Part shown: piece after piece, positions 15,907 through 25,125 of the stretch
Layout: each line of letters begins with the position of its first letter
Position numbering within the stretch: position 1 is the first letter of the stretch
Source: CAZUSO01 sp964622775
Lineage (GTDB): Bacteria > Bacteroidota > Bacteroidia > Chitinophagales > Chitinophagaceae
DNA: 45,539 nucleotides
Direction: 5' to 3'
NCBI GenBank assembly: GCA_964622775.1
Contig: CAZUSO010000022.1
Span: 1-45,539, forward strand
Notes under the pieces: model-generated
Database searches by the model: none
Told to the model about the DNA's origin: nothing
What the model saw: only the letters and a program-made list of their open reading frames with translations
Made by a program: the position numbers and the translations under genes

Positions 15907-18030
15907 TTGTCCTTGTTATTATATCCCGAACAGGCTTTAGAGCAGTTAGAGTTTGAGAAGATACGGCAATTGCTTTTGCAACGCTGCCAAACGGATCTTG
16001 CCAAAGATAAGGTGCTGCAACTGCGCTTTCATACCCGTAAAGAATATCTGCTGCGGGAATTGCTGCAAACGAAAGAGTACCAAAGCACGCTGGGCAGCGG
16101 AGTGGAATTTCCGGTGAATTTTACCCGGAATATTTCCCGTGAACTGAAGATGCTGAGCATTCCCGGAGCGATACTCAAGGGCCCGGAACTATTGAGCCTG
16201 CAACAATTAGCTTTAGGCATACAGATTATGTTGCTGTGGTTTAAGAACAATAAAAATCTTTATCCAAACCTTGAATTGCCGGCAAAAGATATTCAGTATG
16301 AGCCGGCTATCTCCCAAACGATCTGCTCCGTAGTGGACGAAAACGGTACGGTGCGCGACAATGCCTCCACACAATTGCTGCAAATAAGAAGCGATTTGAA
16401 TCAGCAACGCATTCATCTGAGGAAGGTCTTTGAAGGCATTCTGCGTAAGCTCAACCGGCAGGGCTATCTTGCGGATATTTCCGAAAGCTTCATCAACGGC
16501 CGACGGACAGTGGCCGTATTCGCCGAACAAAAACGCATTGTAAAAGGCATCCTGCATGGTGAAAGCGATAGTGGCAAAACCGTATTTATTGAGCCGGAAG
16601 AAACCATTGAATTGAATAACGATATCGCCTCTTTAGAACGCGCTGAGGCCAGAGAGTTACAACGGATTCTGGCTGCCACTACAGAAAACTTAGCACCTTT
16701 TTCCCCGCTGCTGCAATCCTATTACACCCTGACCGGCACTTATGATTTCATCCGCGCAAAAGCCCTGTTCGCAAGGGAGATTAACGCTACCTTGCCCCAC
16801 CTGGCCGCTCACCCGATGCTGGATCTGAAAGATGCCGTACACCCGTTGTTATTGCTGCATAATAAATCATTCGGAAAGGTTACGGTTCCTTTACAGATCG
16901 CCTTAAATAAGACGCAGCGCATTCTGATGATCAGCGGCCCGAATGCAGGCGGCAAAACGGTAGCCATGAAAACCGTGGGCTTGCTGCAACTGATGTTACA
17001 AGCCGGATTGCTCGTTCCCGTTGCGGAACATTCCGAGATGGGTATCTTCAAACAAATTATGGTGCATATCGGCGATACGCAAAGTATCGAAAACGAGCTA
17101 AGCACCTATAGCGCCCACCTGCGGGACATGAAATGTTTTTCGGAATCAGCCAACGGAAAGACATTGTTCTTCATTGATGAACTTGGCGGCGGCACCGACC
17201 CCGGACTGGGCGGCGCTTTTGCGGAAGCCATCGTGGAGCGCCTGCTGCAAAAAGGGGCAACCGGCATCATCACAACGCATTATCTTAACCTGAAAGTAAT
17301 GGCGGATAAAAAGCCGGGGATCATCAACGGGGCGATGGCCTTTGACGAATCGAAGCTGGAACCGCTCTATCAATTGGCTATTGGAAAGCCCGGCAGCTCC
17401 TACACATTTGCCATTGCAGCGCGCAGCGGTCTGGCAAAAGATATCATTGACCGGGCACGTCAGCTCACGGAAAAGGGGCATATCAAATTAGACAAGATCC
17501 TGCATGATACCGAGCAGCAATCGGTGCGGCTGGATCAAAAGGAAGACCGTTTGGACCAACTGATATGGCAAAATGAGCAGCTTAAGAAAAAATATGAAAC
17601 CCTCATCGACAAGGAGAAGCTCCATCAGCATTACGCCACGCTCAAGCTGCAAAATAAAATCAGGAAGGAAGAGCTGGATTATCTCCGGGAAACTGAGCGA
17701 AAGTTTAAGCAGATTATCTTTGACTGGAAGAAATCGGAAAATAAGCAGGAGGTCATCAACGCGGCAGAAAAGCTCCTGTTTCAACGCAGGCAGATCGAGC
17801 AGAATACGGCGGCAGCCCGAAAGGCAGATAAAAAATACCTTCCCCTCAACAAGCTCCCGGAAACCGGGGATCTGGTACGCAACCGAACCAGCCATCAGGT
17901 CGGCACTATTGAAAGTACCAAAGGCAATAAAGGTATTGTAAAGATCGGAAAGATGCCCTTCACGGTTGACCTCCGGGAATGGATGGTAGTAACAGCCCGA
18001 CCGGTTGATCCTGTAAAGAAACCGGATTGA
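15907..18030 (+). CDS. mutS2: MutS2-type ATPase lacking Smr domain
   Basis: This protein of about 707 aa is a MutS2 homologue: MutS core/clamp helices in the N-terminal half, Walker A in ISGPNAGGKTVAMKT (about residue 341), Walker B in TLFFIDELGGGTDPG (about 419), then a long coiled coil (about 530-640). MutS2 acts on branched DNA or recombination, or on stalled ribosomes, rather than in mismatch repair. The C-terminus ends at a KOW-like strand region (GKMPFTVDLREWMVV) without the Smr nuclease domain of longer homologues. No ATG exists at the 5' end. The start must be TTG at 15907 or, more typically for the family (MLLYPEQALEQLEF), TTG at 15913. The gene is monocistronic. Confidence 0.88.
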   Translation: MSLLLYPEQALEQLEFEKIRQLLLQRCQTDLAKDKVLQLRFHTRKEYLLRELLQTKEYQSTLGSGVEFPVNFTRNISRELKMLSIPGAILKGPELLSLQQLALGIQIMLLWFKNNKNLYPNLELPAKDIQYEPAISQTICSVVDENGTVRDNASTQLLQIRSDLNQQRIHLRKVFEGILRKLNRQGYLADISESFINGRRTVAVFAEQKRIVKGILHGESDSGKTVFIEPEETIELNNDIASLERAEARELQRILAATTENLAPFSPLLQSYYTLTGTYDFIRAKALFAREINATLPHLAAHPMLDLKDAVHPLLLLHNKSFGKVTVPLQIALNKTQRILMISGPNAGGKTVAMKTVGLLQLMLQAGLLVPVAEHSEMGIFKQIMVHIGDTQSIENELSTYSAHLRDMKCFSESANGKTLFFIDELGGGTDPGLGGAFAEAIVERLLQKGATGIITTHYLNLKVMADKKPGIINGAMAFDESKLEPLYQLAIGKPGSSYTFAIAARSGLAKDIIDRARQLTEKGHIKLDKILHDTEQQSVRLDQKEDRLDQLIWQNEQLKKKYETLIDKEKLHQHYATLKLQNKIRKEELDYLRETERKFKQIIFDWKKSENKQEVINAAEKLLFQRRQIEQNTAAARKADKKYLPLNKLPETGDLVRNRTSHQVGTIESTKGNKGIVKIGKMPFTVDLREWMVVTARPVDPVKKPD

Positions 18031-18357
18031 ACAGTACCACATTTTGTTGAAAACCCCTGTGATTAAAATCGGTCAAGTCTCTGCTGGTTGGCTATGGCAC
18101 ACCATAGGGGATTATCCCCGACTGGCACAGGAGTTCGTGTGTCAAAAATACACCTTCGCGGCATACGGTTTTCCGGCCTTAGTCTTGCAGCCATTCAGAG
18201 GATGGATACCGCAGCGACGTAGTCAAAGGCTACACCGAACAGGGGAGATAAATATTAGATAGATTTGACATCATACGAACGGAAAAGGCTCGGGTGGTTA
18301 TTTTTTGTTTCTTGAGATGATTGCTATCATCTCAAGAAAACGTTTCCGGTTGTTTTC
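18031..18357. other. intergenic region with inverted repeats
   Basis: No credible gene is visible. The palindrome GGGGATTATCCCC lies near 18107-18119, and an unclassified stretch follows at 18120-18260. A perfect 13-bp stem (TTTCTTGAGATGA at 18308-18320, its complement at 18327-18339) separates the converging mutS2 and DUF4476 genes. It is probably a transcript end, but it lacks a classic T-tract on either strand. Confidence 0.5.
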
Positions 18358-19362
18358 CTACTTAATGGCAGCCATGAATTTTTTCTTCAGATAACCGGCC
18401 TTGAAAAGCTGTTCGAGCTTCGGAAATTCGGCCTGATCCACAACGCGGGGATACAGGGCAATCACCATCTCGTAACGCGCCGAGGGCGATTCAATATTGG
18501 AAGCTAATATCCTTACCTGTTCTGTGGTATAGCAGTATTTTACGCCCGATTTATTAATATATTTCAGCCGGGCCAGATCATCATTCTTATCCAGTACGCG
18601 AATGGCCAGATCCTCAAATTCGCTGTTGCTCATGGCTTCGGGACAGTCGGAATTGGGTACCTCTATCCGGGATTCCGTTGCCGGCGGCGTAAATACCGTA
18701 TAATCATCGTTAGGATACTCTTCTTCGATCACCTTCCCGCTTCCGTCATGTAAAACGGTTGTTCTCCTGTTTTTGTCATTGGCTCTCCTCTGCGGTTTAG
18801 CCGAACCGGGCGTATAAGCAGCGCCGCTGCCGAAAGCCGGCAGCTCATCTGATTGGGATTTCCCGGAATTTAATTCTACATCTTCTATAAAACGATTTCT
18901 ACGCGGGATCTCTTTAGTAGTTCCACGGGTTTCTGTTCCCCGGAAGGGCGGCAGCTCCGATTCAGATTCGGCTATCAGGTTGCCGCCCGAAATCATCGAA
19001 TCGTTGTCTTCTTCATTACCGGCTACTAAGAATTTCCCCGATTGCAGATCATACAACGCAAATTGCCGGTCATTGATCTTTTGCAATGCAAACCCACGGG
19101 CGCCCGCTTCCGGAACCCGGATGGTAAATTCCTGCTCCGGGTAAGCATTCTGCTGAAATAATATCTGCACATGAATAATGCCGGTATCTAAGTTGGGGAT
19201 GATACAATAATTTTTCCCAAGCCGCGGCATCATCTGCCCTTCCAACTTTACATAAAACGGCGTTTCCAGATCCCCCTGGATATAAATATAGGAATAGTCG
19301 TATCCGAAGGACAAAGTGGTAATCCCTAAAAGCAACAGGGTGGTTCGTAATTTCCTGAGCAT
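18358..19362 (-). CDS. secreted DUF4476-containing protein
   Basis: This 334-aa protein has an N-terminal signal peptide (residues 1-20, ending TTLSFG). A first beta-rich domain (about 25-110) is followed by a low-complexity polar linker (about 120-235). The C-terminal helical domain (about 240-334, NSEFEDLAIRVLDKNDDLAR to the end) has the DUF4476 pattern with YCYTTEQVRIL. DUF4476 proteins are common exported proteins of Bacteroidota without known function. The start lies 5 bases after the stop of the biotin-carrier gene, so the two are co-transcribed, although no functional link is obvious. Confidence 0.8.
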   Translation of the reverse strand: MLRKLRTTLLLLGITTLSFGYDYSYIYIQGDLETPFYVKLEGQMMPRLGKNYCIIPNLDTGIIHVQILFQQNAYPEQEFTIRVPEAGARGFALQKINDRQFALYDLQSGKFLVAGNEEDNDSMISGGNLIAESESELPPFRGTETRGTTKEIPRRNRFIEDVELNSGKSQSDELPAFGSGAAYTPGSAKPQRRANDKNRRTTVLHDGSGKVIEEEYPNDDYTVFTPPATESRIEVPNSDCPEAMSNSEFEDLAIRVLDKNDDLARLKYINKSGVKYCYTTEQVRILASNIESPSARYEMVIALYPRVVDQAEFPKLEQLFKAGYLKKKFMAAIK

Positions 19363-19367
19363 AAATT

Positions 19368-19871
19368 TTATGATTCCAGTTCGATTAAAATTTCCCCTTT
19401 TTCTACCGCCTGTTGCGCTTCCACTTTAATGGCTTTCACAATGGCATCGGCAGGCGCCTTAAAGACATTTTCCATTTTCATGGCTTCCAGGATCAGTACA
19501 GGTTCTCCTTTCTTCAGCTGCTGACCCGGGCTGACCAATACTTTCAGAATCATTCCCGGCATCGGGGCTTTGATTGCCTGTGCCCTTTTTTCGCTGCTGA
19601 TATTTAAACCCATCTTTGCCAGAAGCTGATCCATCGGCTCAGCCACCGCAACTTCATACACCTGCTGGTCAACCCGAATCTTCATGGTCTTGGCGCTGCG
19701 GTCTGTATTTTCTACCATAGCCACATAGCTGTGCTCATCGGCAATGATGCTGAAAGAACCGTCCGGCAAAGCTTTCATGTCCCAGCTTAAAGCGGTTCCG
19801 TTTATGGTAGGGCCGTTTTCCGTTTGTTCCACGGCCAAGGAATCTTTATCATTTAGTTTTATCTGATACAT
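19368..19871 (-). CDS. biotin/lipoyl-attachment (biotin carboxyl carrier) protein
   Basis: This 167-aa protein has a C-terminal biotinyl domain (about residues 100-167) with the biotinylation site EAMKMEN (Lys132) and the preceding PMPGMI turn. The N-terminal 90 residues form a small beta-rich region. This is the layout of stand-alone biotin carrier subunits of acyl-CoA (propionyl- or methylcrotonyl-type) carboxylases in Bacteroidota rather than AccB of fatty-acid synthesis. No carboxylase subunits lie nearby. I chose the ATG at 19871 (MYQIKLNDKD); the upstream ATG adds eight residues. It is transcribed with the DUF4476 gene. Confidence 0.85.
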   Translation of the reverse strand: MYQIKLNDKDSLAVEQTENGPTINGTALSWDMKALPDGSFSIIADEHSYVAMVENTDRSAKTMKIRVDQQVYEVAVAEPMDQLLAKMGLNISSEKRAQAIKAPMPGMILKVLVSPGQQLKKGEPVLILEAMKMENVFKAPADAIVKAIKVEAQQAVEKGEILIELES

Positions 19872-19949
19872 TTTCTGTAATGCTGATGTCGGCAAATTTA
19901 AAGAATTGTAGTTTCCGATGAGAATAGAATAAATCTTGTTTTATATCGT

Positions 19950-19957
19950 TACTTTTG
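19950..19957 (+). promoter_or_regulatory. -7 promoter box for methyltransferase/halogenase cluster
   Basis: TACTTTTG matches TAnnTTTG, 22 bases before the ATG of the methyltransferase at 19980. It is the likely start of the cluster transcript; a -33 element is not clear. Confidence 0.45.
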
Positions 19958-19979
19958 GCGTCAATATTTGGTACATAGT

Positions 19980-21071
19980 ATGAGTCAATCCTTTACACAA
20001 TCCGTCCCCTTGTTTGAGCAGGACAATTTCAGTGCCTTAGAAGCCTTGGATCGCGCCCAGTTTATCGCCTTTGCGCCTTATGTCTGGGAAGCAAGCCGCT
20101 TATTAGTGGATAAAGGTATATTAAAATTAGTGGAAGAAGCGCATCAGGCCGGTATAACCTTACCGGAGATTGCCGCATCAACAGGACTTTCGCATTATGG
20201 TATTCGTATCCTGCTGGAAGCAGCGCTGGGCATGGCCCTGGTCTATAGGAAAGCGGATCGGTATCTGCTGGCCAAAACCGGCCACATGCTGCTGAACAAT
20301 ACCATGACAAGGGTCAATTTTGAATTTATGCGTGATGTATGTGCAGAGGGGGCGCCTTCCTTAGAGGCATCTATTGATCAGTCAAAGCCGGTGGGCTTAA
20401 AAACCTTAGGAGAGTGGGAAACCATTTACCAGGGTTTATCCAAACTGCCTTCGCCGGCAAAGGAAAGCTGGTTTGCTTTTGACCATTTCTATTCCGACAA
20501 TACCTTTCTTACGGCTTTAGGGATCATCTTTGAAAAACCGGTTCGAAAACTGCTGGACATAGGCGGCAATACGGGAAAATGGACATTGCAGTGTCTGCAA
20601 TACAATAGCGAAGTGGAGATGGGCATTTTAGACCTTGACATCCAGTTGGAGGAAGCACGTAAAAATATCGATGCCGCAGGATTTAAAGGAAGAGTGCAGT
20701 ATCACGAGCACAATATACTGAACCCGGATCTTGACATTCCGGGGGGGTACGATACGATCTGGATGAGCCAGTTCCTGGATTGTTTTGCTGATGAAGAAAT
20801 CCTGTTGATCTTGTCAAAATGCCATAAAGTGTGCGATTCCAATACACGGGTATTTATTAATGAGACGTTCTGGGATCGTCAGCGTTTTGCGACTTCTGCC
20901 TTTGCCCTTCAGATGACCTCGCTTTATTTTACCACAATGGCTAACGGCAACAGCCAGATGTATGACAGTAAGGTGTTTTATGAGATTATCGAAAAGGCAG
21001 GATTTGAAATCATAGCGCAACACGATATGATTGGTTTAAGTCATACTATTTTAGAATTAAAAAAGAAATAA
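19980..21071 (+). CDS. SAM-dependent O-methyltransferase-like protein
   Basis: This 363-aa protein has a helical N-terminal dimerisation/winged-helix region (about 20-110, with LPEIAASTGLSHYGIRILLE) and a C-terminal class I methyltransferase domain. The SAM motif is LLDIGGNTGKW (191-201), and the acidic loop is GILDLD (about 216). This is the build of small-molecule O-methyltransferases acting on aromatic or polyketide substrates. I chose the ATG at 19980 (MSQSFTQSV); an upstream ATG adds four residues. The halogenase-like and ketosynthase genes follow on the same strand, pointing to a pigment or other secondary-metabolite pathway such as a flexirubin/aryl-polyene type; the exact product is unknown. 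Confidence 0.8.
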   Translation: MSQSFTQSVPLFEQDNFSALEALDRAQFIAFAPYVWEASRLLVDKGILKLVEEAHQAGITLPEIAASTGLSHYGIRILLEAALGMALVYRKADRYLLAKTGHMLLNNTMTRVNFEFMRDVCAEGAPSLEASIDQSKPVGLKTLGEWETIYQGLSKLPSPAKESWFAFDHFYSDNTFLTALGIIFEKPVRKLLDIGGNTGKWTLQCLQYNSEVEMGILDLDIQLEEARKNIDAAGFKGRVQYHEHNILNPDLDIPGGYDTIWMSQFLDCFADEEILLILSKCHKVCDSNTRVFINETFWDRQRFATSAFALQMTSLYFTTMANGNSQMYDSKVFYEIIEKAGFEIIAQHDMIGLSHTILELKKK

Positions 21072-21157
21072 AAACCTTTCAGTCCGGTTTCCGGGAAAGG
21101 CACAAGCTTTTCGGGAGATGAATGCTGTAAAACAAATTACCGTCAAAGATTAGCATA

Positions 21158-22405
21158 ATGATTAACACAGATGTATTAGTGATTGGAGCCGGGCCTTCCG
21201 GCACCATAGCTGCTGCAATTATCAGGAAGGCAGGCTATGATGTGCATATTGTGGAAAAAATGCAGTTTCCACGTTTTGTGATCGGAGAAAGCCTCCTGCC
21301 GCGTTGCCTGGAGTCCTTGGATGAAGCCGGGTTTTTGCCCGCATTGAACCGTCAGAATTTTCAGATAAAATCCGGAGCCAAATTTGTACGCAATGGCCAG
21401 ATATGCGACTTCACGTTTGAAGAGCAGCATACCGACGGCTGGCGCAATGCCTGGCAAATGCCCCGCGCCGATTTTGATATGACCCTCGCCGGGGAATGTG
21501 AGAGCATGGGCATTACCGTTTCTTATCAGCACGAAGTAACCGGCATAGAGATTGCCGAAGACGGCAGCAGCATTACCACCGTAAAACCGAAAGACAATGA
21601 GCCTTACCGGATTCATGCAAAGTTTATCGTGGACGGAAGTGGCTACGGTCGGGTGATTCCCCGCTTGTTCGGCCTTGAGCGAGCGTCTTCCATGCCGACA
21701 CGCAAAGCATTGTTTTCCCATGTAACCGATCCGCTTCGTTTGGAACAGGAGGAGCCTAACCGCATTGTGGTGTATGTGCACAATGAAACCTGCTGGATCT
21801 GGACTATTCCTTTTGCCAACGGTATTACCTCCGTAGGTTTTGTATCCGATCCCGGTTTTTTTGAAAAATATTCCGGAATTCCGGAGGAACAATTTCGTGC
21901 AATGCTGGATGATGTGCCGGAATTGTCGCACCGTTTCAAAGATGTAACATTACAGTTTGAGCCGCGTACTTTGCAAAGCTGGAGTGTTACCACAGATACC
22001 TTTTATGGCAATGGCTTTGTGCTTACGGGAAATGTTACCGAATTTTTAGATCCCATTTTTTCATCCGGCGTTACACTGGCTGCCGTCTCTGCGCAAACTG
22101 CGGCAAAATTAGTCATCAAACACCTGAAAGGAGAAAAAGTGGATTGGGAAAAGGAATACATGGAACCTGCCATGCAGGGTGTAAGCGTATTTCGTACTTA
22201 TGTCAATGCCTGGTACGATGGTACTTTGTTTAAAATATTCTTTGCCGATGTAAAAAATGATACGATTAAAAGGCAGATATGCTCGGTGCTTGCGGGTTAT
22301 GTTTGGGATCTTAGCAATCCGTTTGTAAAAAACCATGAACGTTCCGTGAAAACAATTGCCAATTTTTTAGCCATGGAAGCAAAGCGCCATGAAGATGAGG
22401 AATGA
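21158..22405 (+). CDS. FAD-dependent halogenase-like oxidoreductase
   Basis: This 415-aa flavoprotein has the N-terminal FAD-binding motif GAGPSG (10-15) with the acidic end of the second strand (VEK), a conserved GESLLPRCLESLDEAGF (43-59), and Lys71 in FQIKSGAKF at the position of the halogenase catalytic lysine. The sequence WIWTIP (213-218) fits the WxWxIP signature of flavin-dependent halogenases, and GNVTEFLDPIFSSGV near 288 fits the second FAD segment. Related proteins in Bacteroidota pigment clusters are annotated as NAD(P)/FAD-dependent oxidoreductases or halogenases acting on carrier-bound or aromatic substrates. The motif set favours a halogenase; activity is untested. It is 86 bases after the methyltransferase and 7 bases before the next start. 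Confidence 0.78.
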   Translation: MINTDVLVIGAGPSGTIAAAIIRKAGYDVHIVEKMQFPRFVIGESLLPRCLESLDEAGFLPALNRQNFQIKSGAKFVRNGQICDFTFEEQHTDGWRNAWQMPRADFDMTLAGECESMGITVSYQHEVTGIEIAEDGSSITTVKPKDNEPYRIHAKFIVDGSGYGRVIPRLFGLERASSMPTRKALFSHVTDPLRLEQEEPNRIVVYVHNETCWIWTIPFANGITSVGFVSDPGFFEKYSGIPEEQFRAMLDDVPELSHRFKDVTLQFEPRTLQSWSVTTDTFYGNGFVLTGNVTEFLDPIFSSGVTLAAVSAQTAAKLVIKHLKGEKVDWEKEYMEPAMQGVSVFRTYVNAWYDGTLFKIFFADVKNDTIKRQICSVLAGYVWDLSNPFVKNHERSVKTIANFLAMEAKRHEDEE

Positions 22406-22412
22406 CCTGAAG

Positions 22413-23039
22413 ATGAGTACCACACATTTCATTAATGGATTCGTCAACTGGCAGGATCGTCGCATACAAATCAACGGGAAAGATTTTCTTACGATGAACC
22501 CGGAGCATAGCGCCGCAGCGCAGGCTAAGGAAGTCTATCAGTATCTTGGAATCTCCTATCCTAAATTCTTCAAGATGGATGTACTCAGTAAAGCCGCATT
22601 TTTAACTACGGAAATTTTACTGAAACATTTAAGCCTTCCCGAAACAGCAGAGCAGGAAAAAACGGCTACGGTAATCACTACATATCAGGGTTGTCTTAGT
22701 GCGGACAAAAATTATAACGAAAGTAGAAAAACTTTCCCCAGCCCGGCATTGTTCGTTTATACCCTGCCCAATATCATGTTAGGGGAAATCTGCATCCGCA
22801 ACGGATTTAAAGGGGAACAGTTTTGCAATATCGCTGAACAGGAGCCTGCGGATTTTATCGCATTTTATGTGCAGGATCTGTTGCTTCACCGCAATACCGA
22901 AGCCTGCCTATGCGGTTTTGTGAATGCAACTGAAGATCATATCACCGTTCATCTGCGTTGGGTAAGCGCTCAAAAGATGGAATTTTCGCTGCCATTTCAT
23001 GCGGATTCGATAAAAAGCAGCAGCCTTATCCGTGATTAA
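22413..23039 (+). CDS. short ketosynthase-like protein (incomplete fold)
   Basis: This 208-aa protein starts at ATG 22413 (MSTTHFINGF), 7 bases after the halogenase stop. The central segment, PSPALFVYTLPNIMLGEICI with the following RNGFKGEQFC, resembles the middle of beta-ketoacyl synthase N-terminal domains. The active-site TACSSS and both catalytic His motifs are missing. Short ketosynthase-like proteins of this size occur beside full ketosynthases in flexirubin/aryl-polyene loci, where they could act as chain-length-factor-like partners of the next gene. That role is inference. The stop is 11 bases before the full ketosynthase gene. Confidence 0.65.
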   Translation: MSTTHFINGFVNWQDRRIQINGKDFLTMNPEHSAAAQAKEVYQYLGISYPKFFKMDVLSKAAFLTTEILLKHLSLPETAEQEKTATVITTYQGCLSADKNYNESRKTFPSPALFVYTLPNIMLGEICIRNGFKGEQFCNIAEQEPADFIAFYVQDLLLHRNTEACLCGFVNATEDHITVHLRWVSAQKMEFSLPFHADSIKSSSLIRD

Positions 23040-23050
23040 AATTTTGCACC

Positions 23051-24232
23051 ATGAGCAAGGCCTACGTTATTAATACCGGCATTATCACTGCCATCGGAAA
23101 TGATGTCTCTGAAAATCTCCAATCGTTACAGCTGCAACGTCACGGTATTTCCATGCCGGAAATCCTGCAAACCAACCATCATTTTCCGGTAGGCGAAATC
23201 AAAAAAAGCAATGCCCGGCTGATGGATATGCTGCAACTCAGGGAACCGCTTCCGCGAACGGCACTGCTCAGTATCCTGGCCGCACAGGAAGCCATTGTTC
23301 CCTATACCAATGCCTCCCCTTTCTTTCGGATCGCTTTAATTTCGGGCAATACCGTTGGCGGAATGGACAGGACGGAAATATTTTATAAGGCATATAAAGA
23401 CGACCCAGGCCAGGGAAATCTTGCCGATGTGCGCTACCACGAATGCGGCGCCATAACGGCTCTGACGGCCAAAGCTATCCACCACAAAGGATGGTGCACT
23501 ACAATCAGCACGGCCTGCTCTTCATCAGCCAATTCCATTATGCTGGGCGCACAGTTGATTGAGTCGGGAAAATTCGACCTCGTGCTTGCAGGTGGGGCGG
23601 ACAGCCTGTCCAGGTTTACGCTTAACGGATTTAATTCGCTGATGATCCTGGATAAAGCACCTTGCCGTCCTTTTGACGAAAACCGACAGGGATTAAACCT
23701 GGGCGAGGGCGCCGCCTATATATTACTGGCCGGAGAAGATGCTTTGCTTCAGTTGCAGGCCCCGCCACTGGCTGTGATTTCCGGCTATGCCAATGCTAAC
23801 GATGCGCATCATCAAACGGCATCTTCACCGGAAGGATTCGGCAATCAGCAGGCGATGAAAAACGCAATGCAGCAGGCCGGTATTTCACCCGACGCCATTA
23901 GTTATATCAACCTGCACGGTACCGGCACTGCCAATAATGACAGCTCAGAGGGCATTGCGATTCAACAGGTTTTTTCAAGAGTTCCACCTGCCAGTTCTAC
24001 TAAAGCATTCACCGGTCATACCTTAGGAGCTGCTGGCGCCGTGGAAGCAGTATTCAGCATCCTTGCTATTCAACACCAACAGATATTTCCACATTTGAGA
24101 TTGGAAACATCTATGCAGGAGCTGAACTGGAAACCAACAACCTCCATGATGGCATTACCAGTTCAGCATGTTTTATCCAACTCGTTCGGTTTTGGCGGTA
24201 ACTGTAGTTCGCTGGTGATTTCAAAAACCTGA
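23051..24232 (+). CDS. beta-ketoacyl-ACP synthase (FabF-like)
   Basis: This 393-aa condensing enzyme of the FabF/KAS II type has a complete active site: Cys156 in STACSSSA, His289 in NLHGTGTAN, and Lys318 and His323 in STKAFTGHTLGAAGA. The C-terminal motif is SNSFGFGGNCSSLV. It catalyses decarboxylative condensation of malonyl-ACP with an acyl chain. With the ketosynthase-like partner upstream it probably elongates the polyene or aryl chain modified by the methyltransferase and halogenase. No acyl carrier protein, ketoreductase or dehydratase follows; the cluster ends here and transposase debris begins within about 350 bases. Confidence 0.85.
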   Translation: MSKAYVINTGIITAIGNDVSENLQSLQLQRHGISMPEILQTNHHFPVGEIKKSNARLMDMLQLREPLPRTALLSILAAQEAIVPYTNASPFFRIALISGNTVGGMDRTEIFYKAYKDDPGQGNLADVRYHECGAITALTAKAIHHKGWCTTISTACSSSANSIMLGAQLIESGKFDLVLAGGADSLSRFTLNGFNSLMILDKAPCRPFDENRQGLNLGEGAAYILLAGEDALLQLQAPPLAVISGYANANDAHHQTASSPEGFGNQQAMKNAMQQAGISPDAISYINLHGTGTANNDSSEGIAIQQVFSRVPPASSTKAFTGHTLGAAGAVEAVFSILAIQHQQIFPHLRLETSMQELNWKPTTSMMALPVQHVLSNSFGFGGNCSSLVISKT

Positions 24233-24579
24233 AGGCCGTTTTGAAAAAACAGGGGAATGTGGTCAAAAATGTATTCGTTTTTCAACTCCTGTTCCATAAA
24301 GTGATGCGTTTCGTGTTGAATCGGGCTGTTCGTGTTAGCCCGGCGCATCCCGAACGACTGATAAAGCAGGATTTGCAATCTGCTTTGATACACATTATAG
24401 CTTTTATAAGTTCAGGCATTGGTTATATATACGTTTTATTTTTCTGAAACTCAGGTCTAAAGCTAAGTTTGAAAAAATTCTGTCAGTTATAAACCGGTTT
24501 ATATACAGCATTTTTATGTCAGCCATTGAAAAATTCTTTCGCTGTTCTTCAGGTACGGATAAATGACAGTTAGTTATAC
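24233..24579. other. gene-free stretch after the ketosynthase
   Basis: No credible gene or clear terminator is visible. The sequence turns AT-rich and leads into a decayed transposase, as if the pigment-type cluster had been cut here. Confidence 0.4.
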
Positions 24580-24990
24580 ATAATGATGCCCCAGTGTTTT
24601 ACCTTCTTGTTTCAATGTTTTGGGTGATGGGGGTTTGCACCGCTATACCATGAAGGGCTGTACCCGCTCCAACATCCACAAAGGCTAAACATCCTGTCTC
24701 CAGACCTTTCAACGCTTTTTGTCTTACACCGCTCCAAAACATCCCTAAGCCGTGGGTATGCTTTCCGCTCTTCTTTTATATACGACGGGTCAAACACTGC
24801 AATTATTTCTTTGCCGCTGTGCTGCTTCAGCAACTACAAGTTGAACCTGAACCAGTCAAAGAATCTTTTAAATCCATTGCGACAGCTTTCCTCCGTCATA
24901 CTGCTCCACCGCTGCATATTGCTGAATGTATAGCGGCAGTTCATCCCAAGCCATAATTCCACAATGTGGATATCCGCCTCTGTAGCATGA
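24580..24990 (-). pseudogene. decayed DDE-type transposase remnant
   Basis: Read on the minus strand, one frame gives ADIHIVELWLGMNCRYTFSN, then MTEESCRNGFKRFFDWFRF, a stop (TAG at 24834-24836), and LLKQHSGKEIIAVFDPSYI. A frameshift then gives GMFWSGVRQKALKGLETGCL and AFVDVGAGTALHGIAVQT. The segment VFDPSYI with a following FWSG...KGLE.....D.....A.H pattern is typical of DDE transposases whose first Asp lies in that strand. The C-terminal part is missing. The IS family is not determined. Confidence 0.65.
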
Positions 24991-25125
24991 AAAAATTACC
25001 GGAGTATTGAATAAAAAAACTTTAGAGCAATTCATCAGGAATTATACAAGCCGATGAAAGTCCGAATTGTTGTAGTAAAGAAAAAAGCCTTCCAGCGAAA
25101 TCTGCTGAAAAGCTTGTCCTTACTG

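Noticed and set aside
15907..18030. Mismatch-repair MutS
   Set aside because: The protein lacks the N-terminal mismatch-recognition domain and has the MutS2 core with coiled coil.
19980..24232. Dialkylresorcinol (DarA/DarB) pathway
   Set aside because: No DarA- or DarB-type enzymes are present; the ketosynthase is FabF-like.
24241..24447. A 68-codon frame after the ketosynthase
   Set aside because: There is no family resemblance, no start context and it lies beside decayed transposase sequence.
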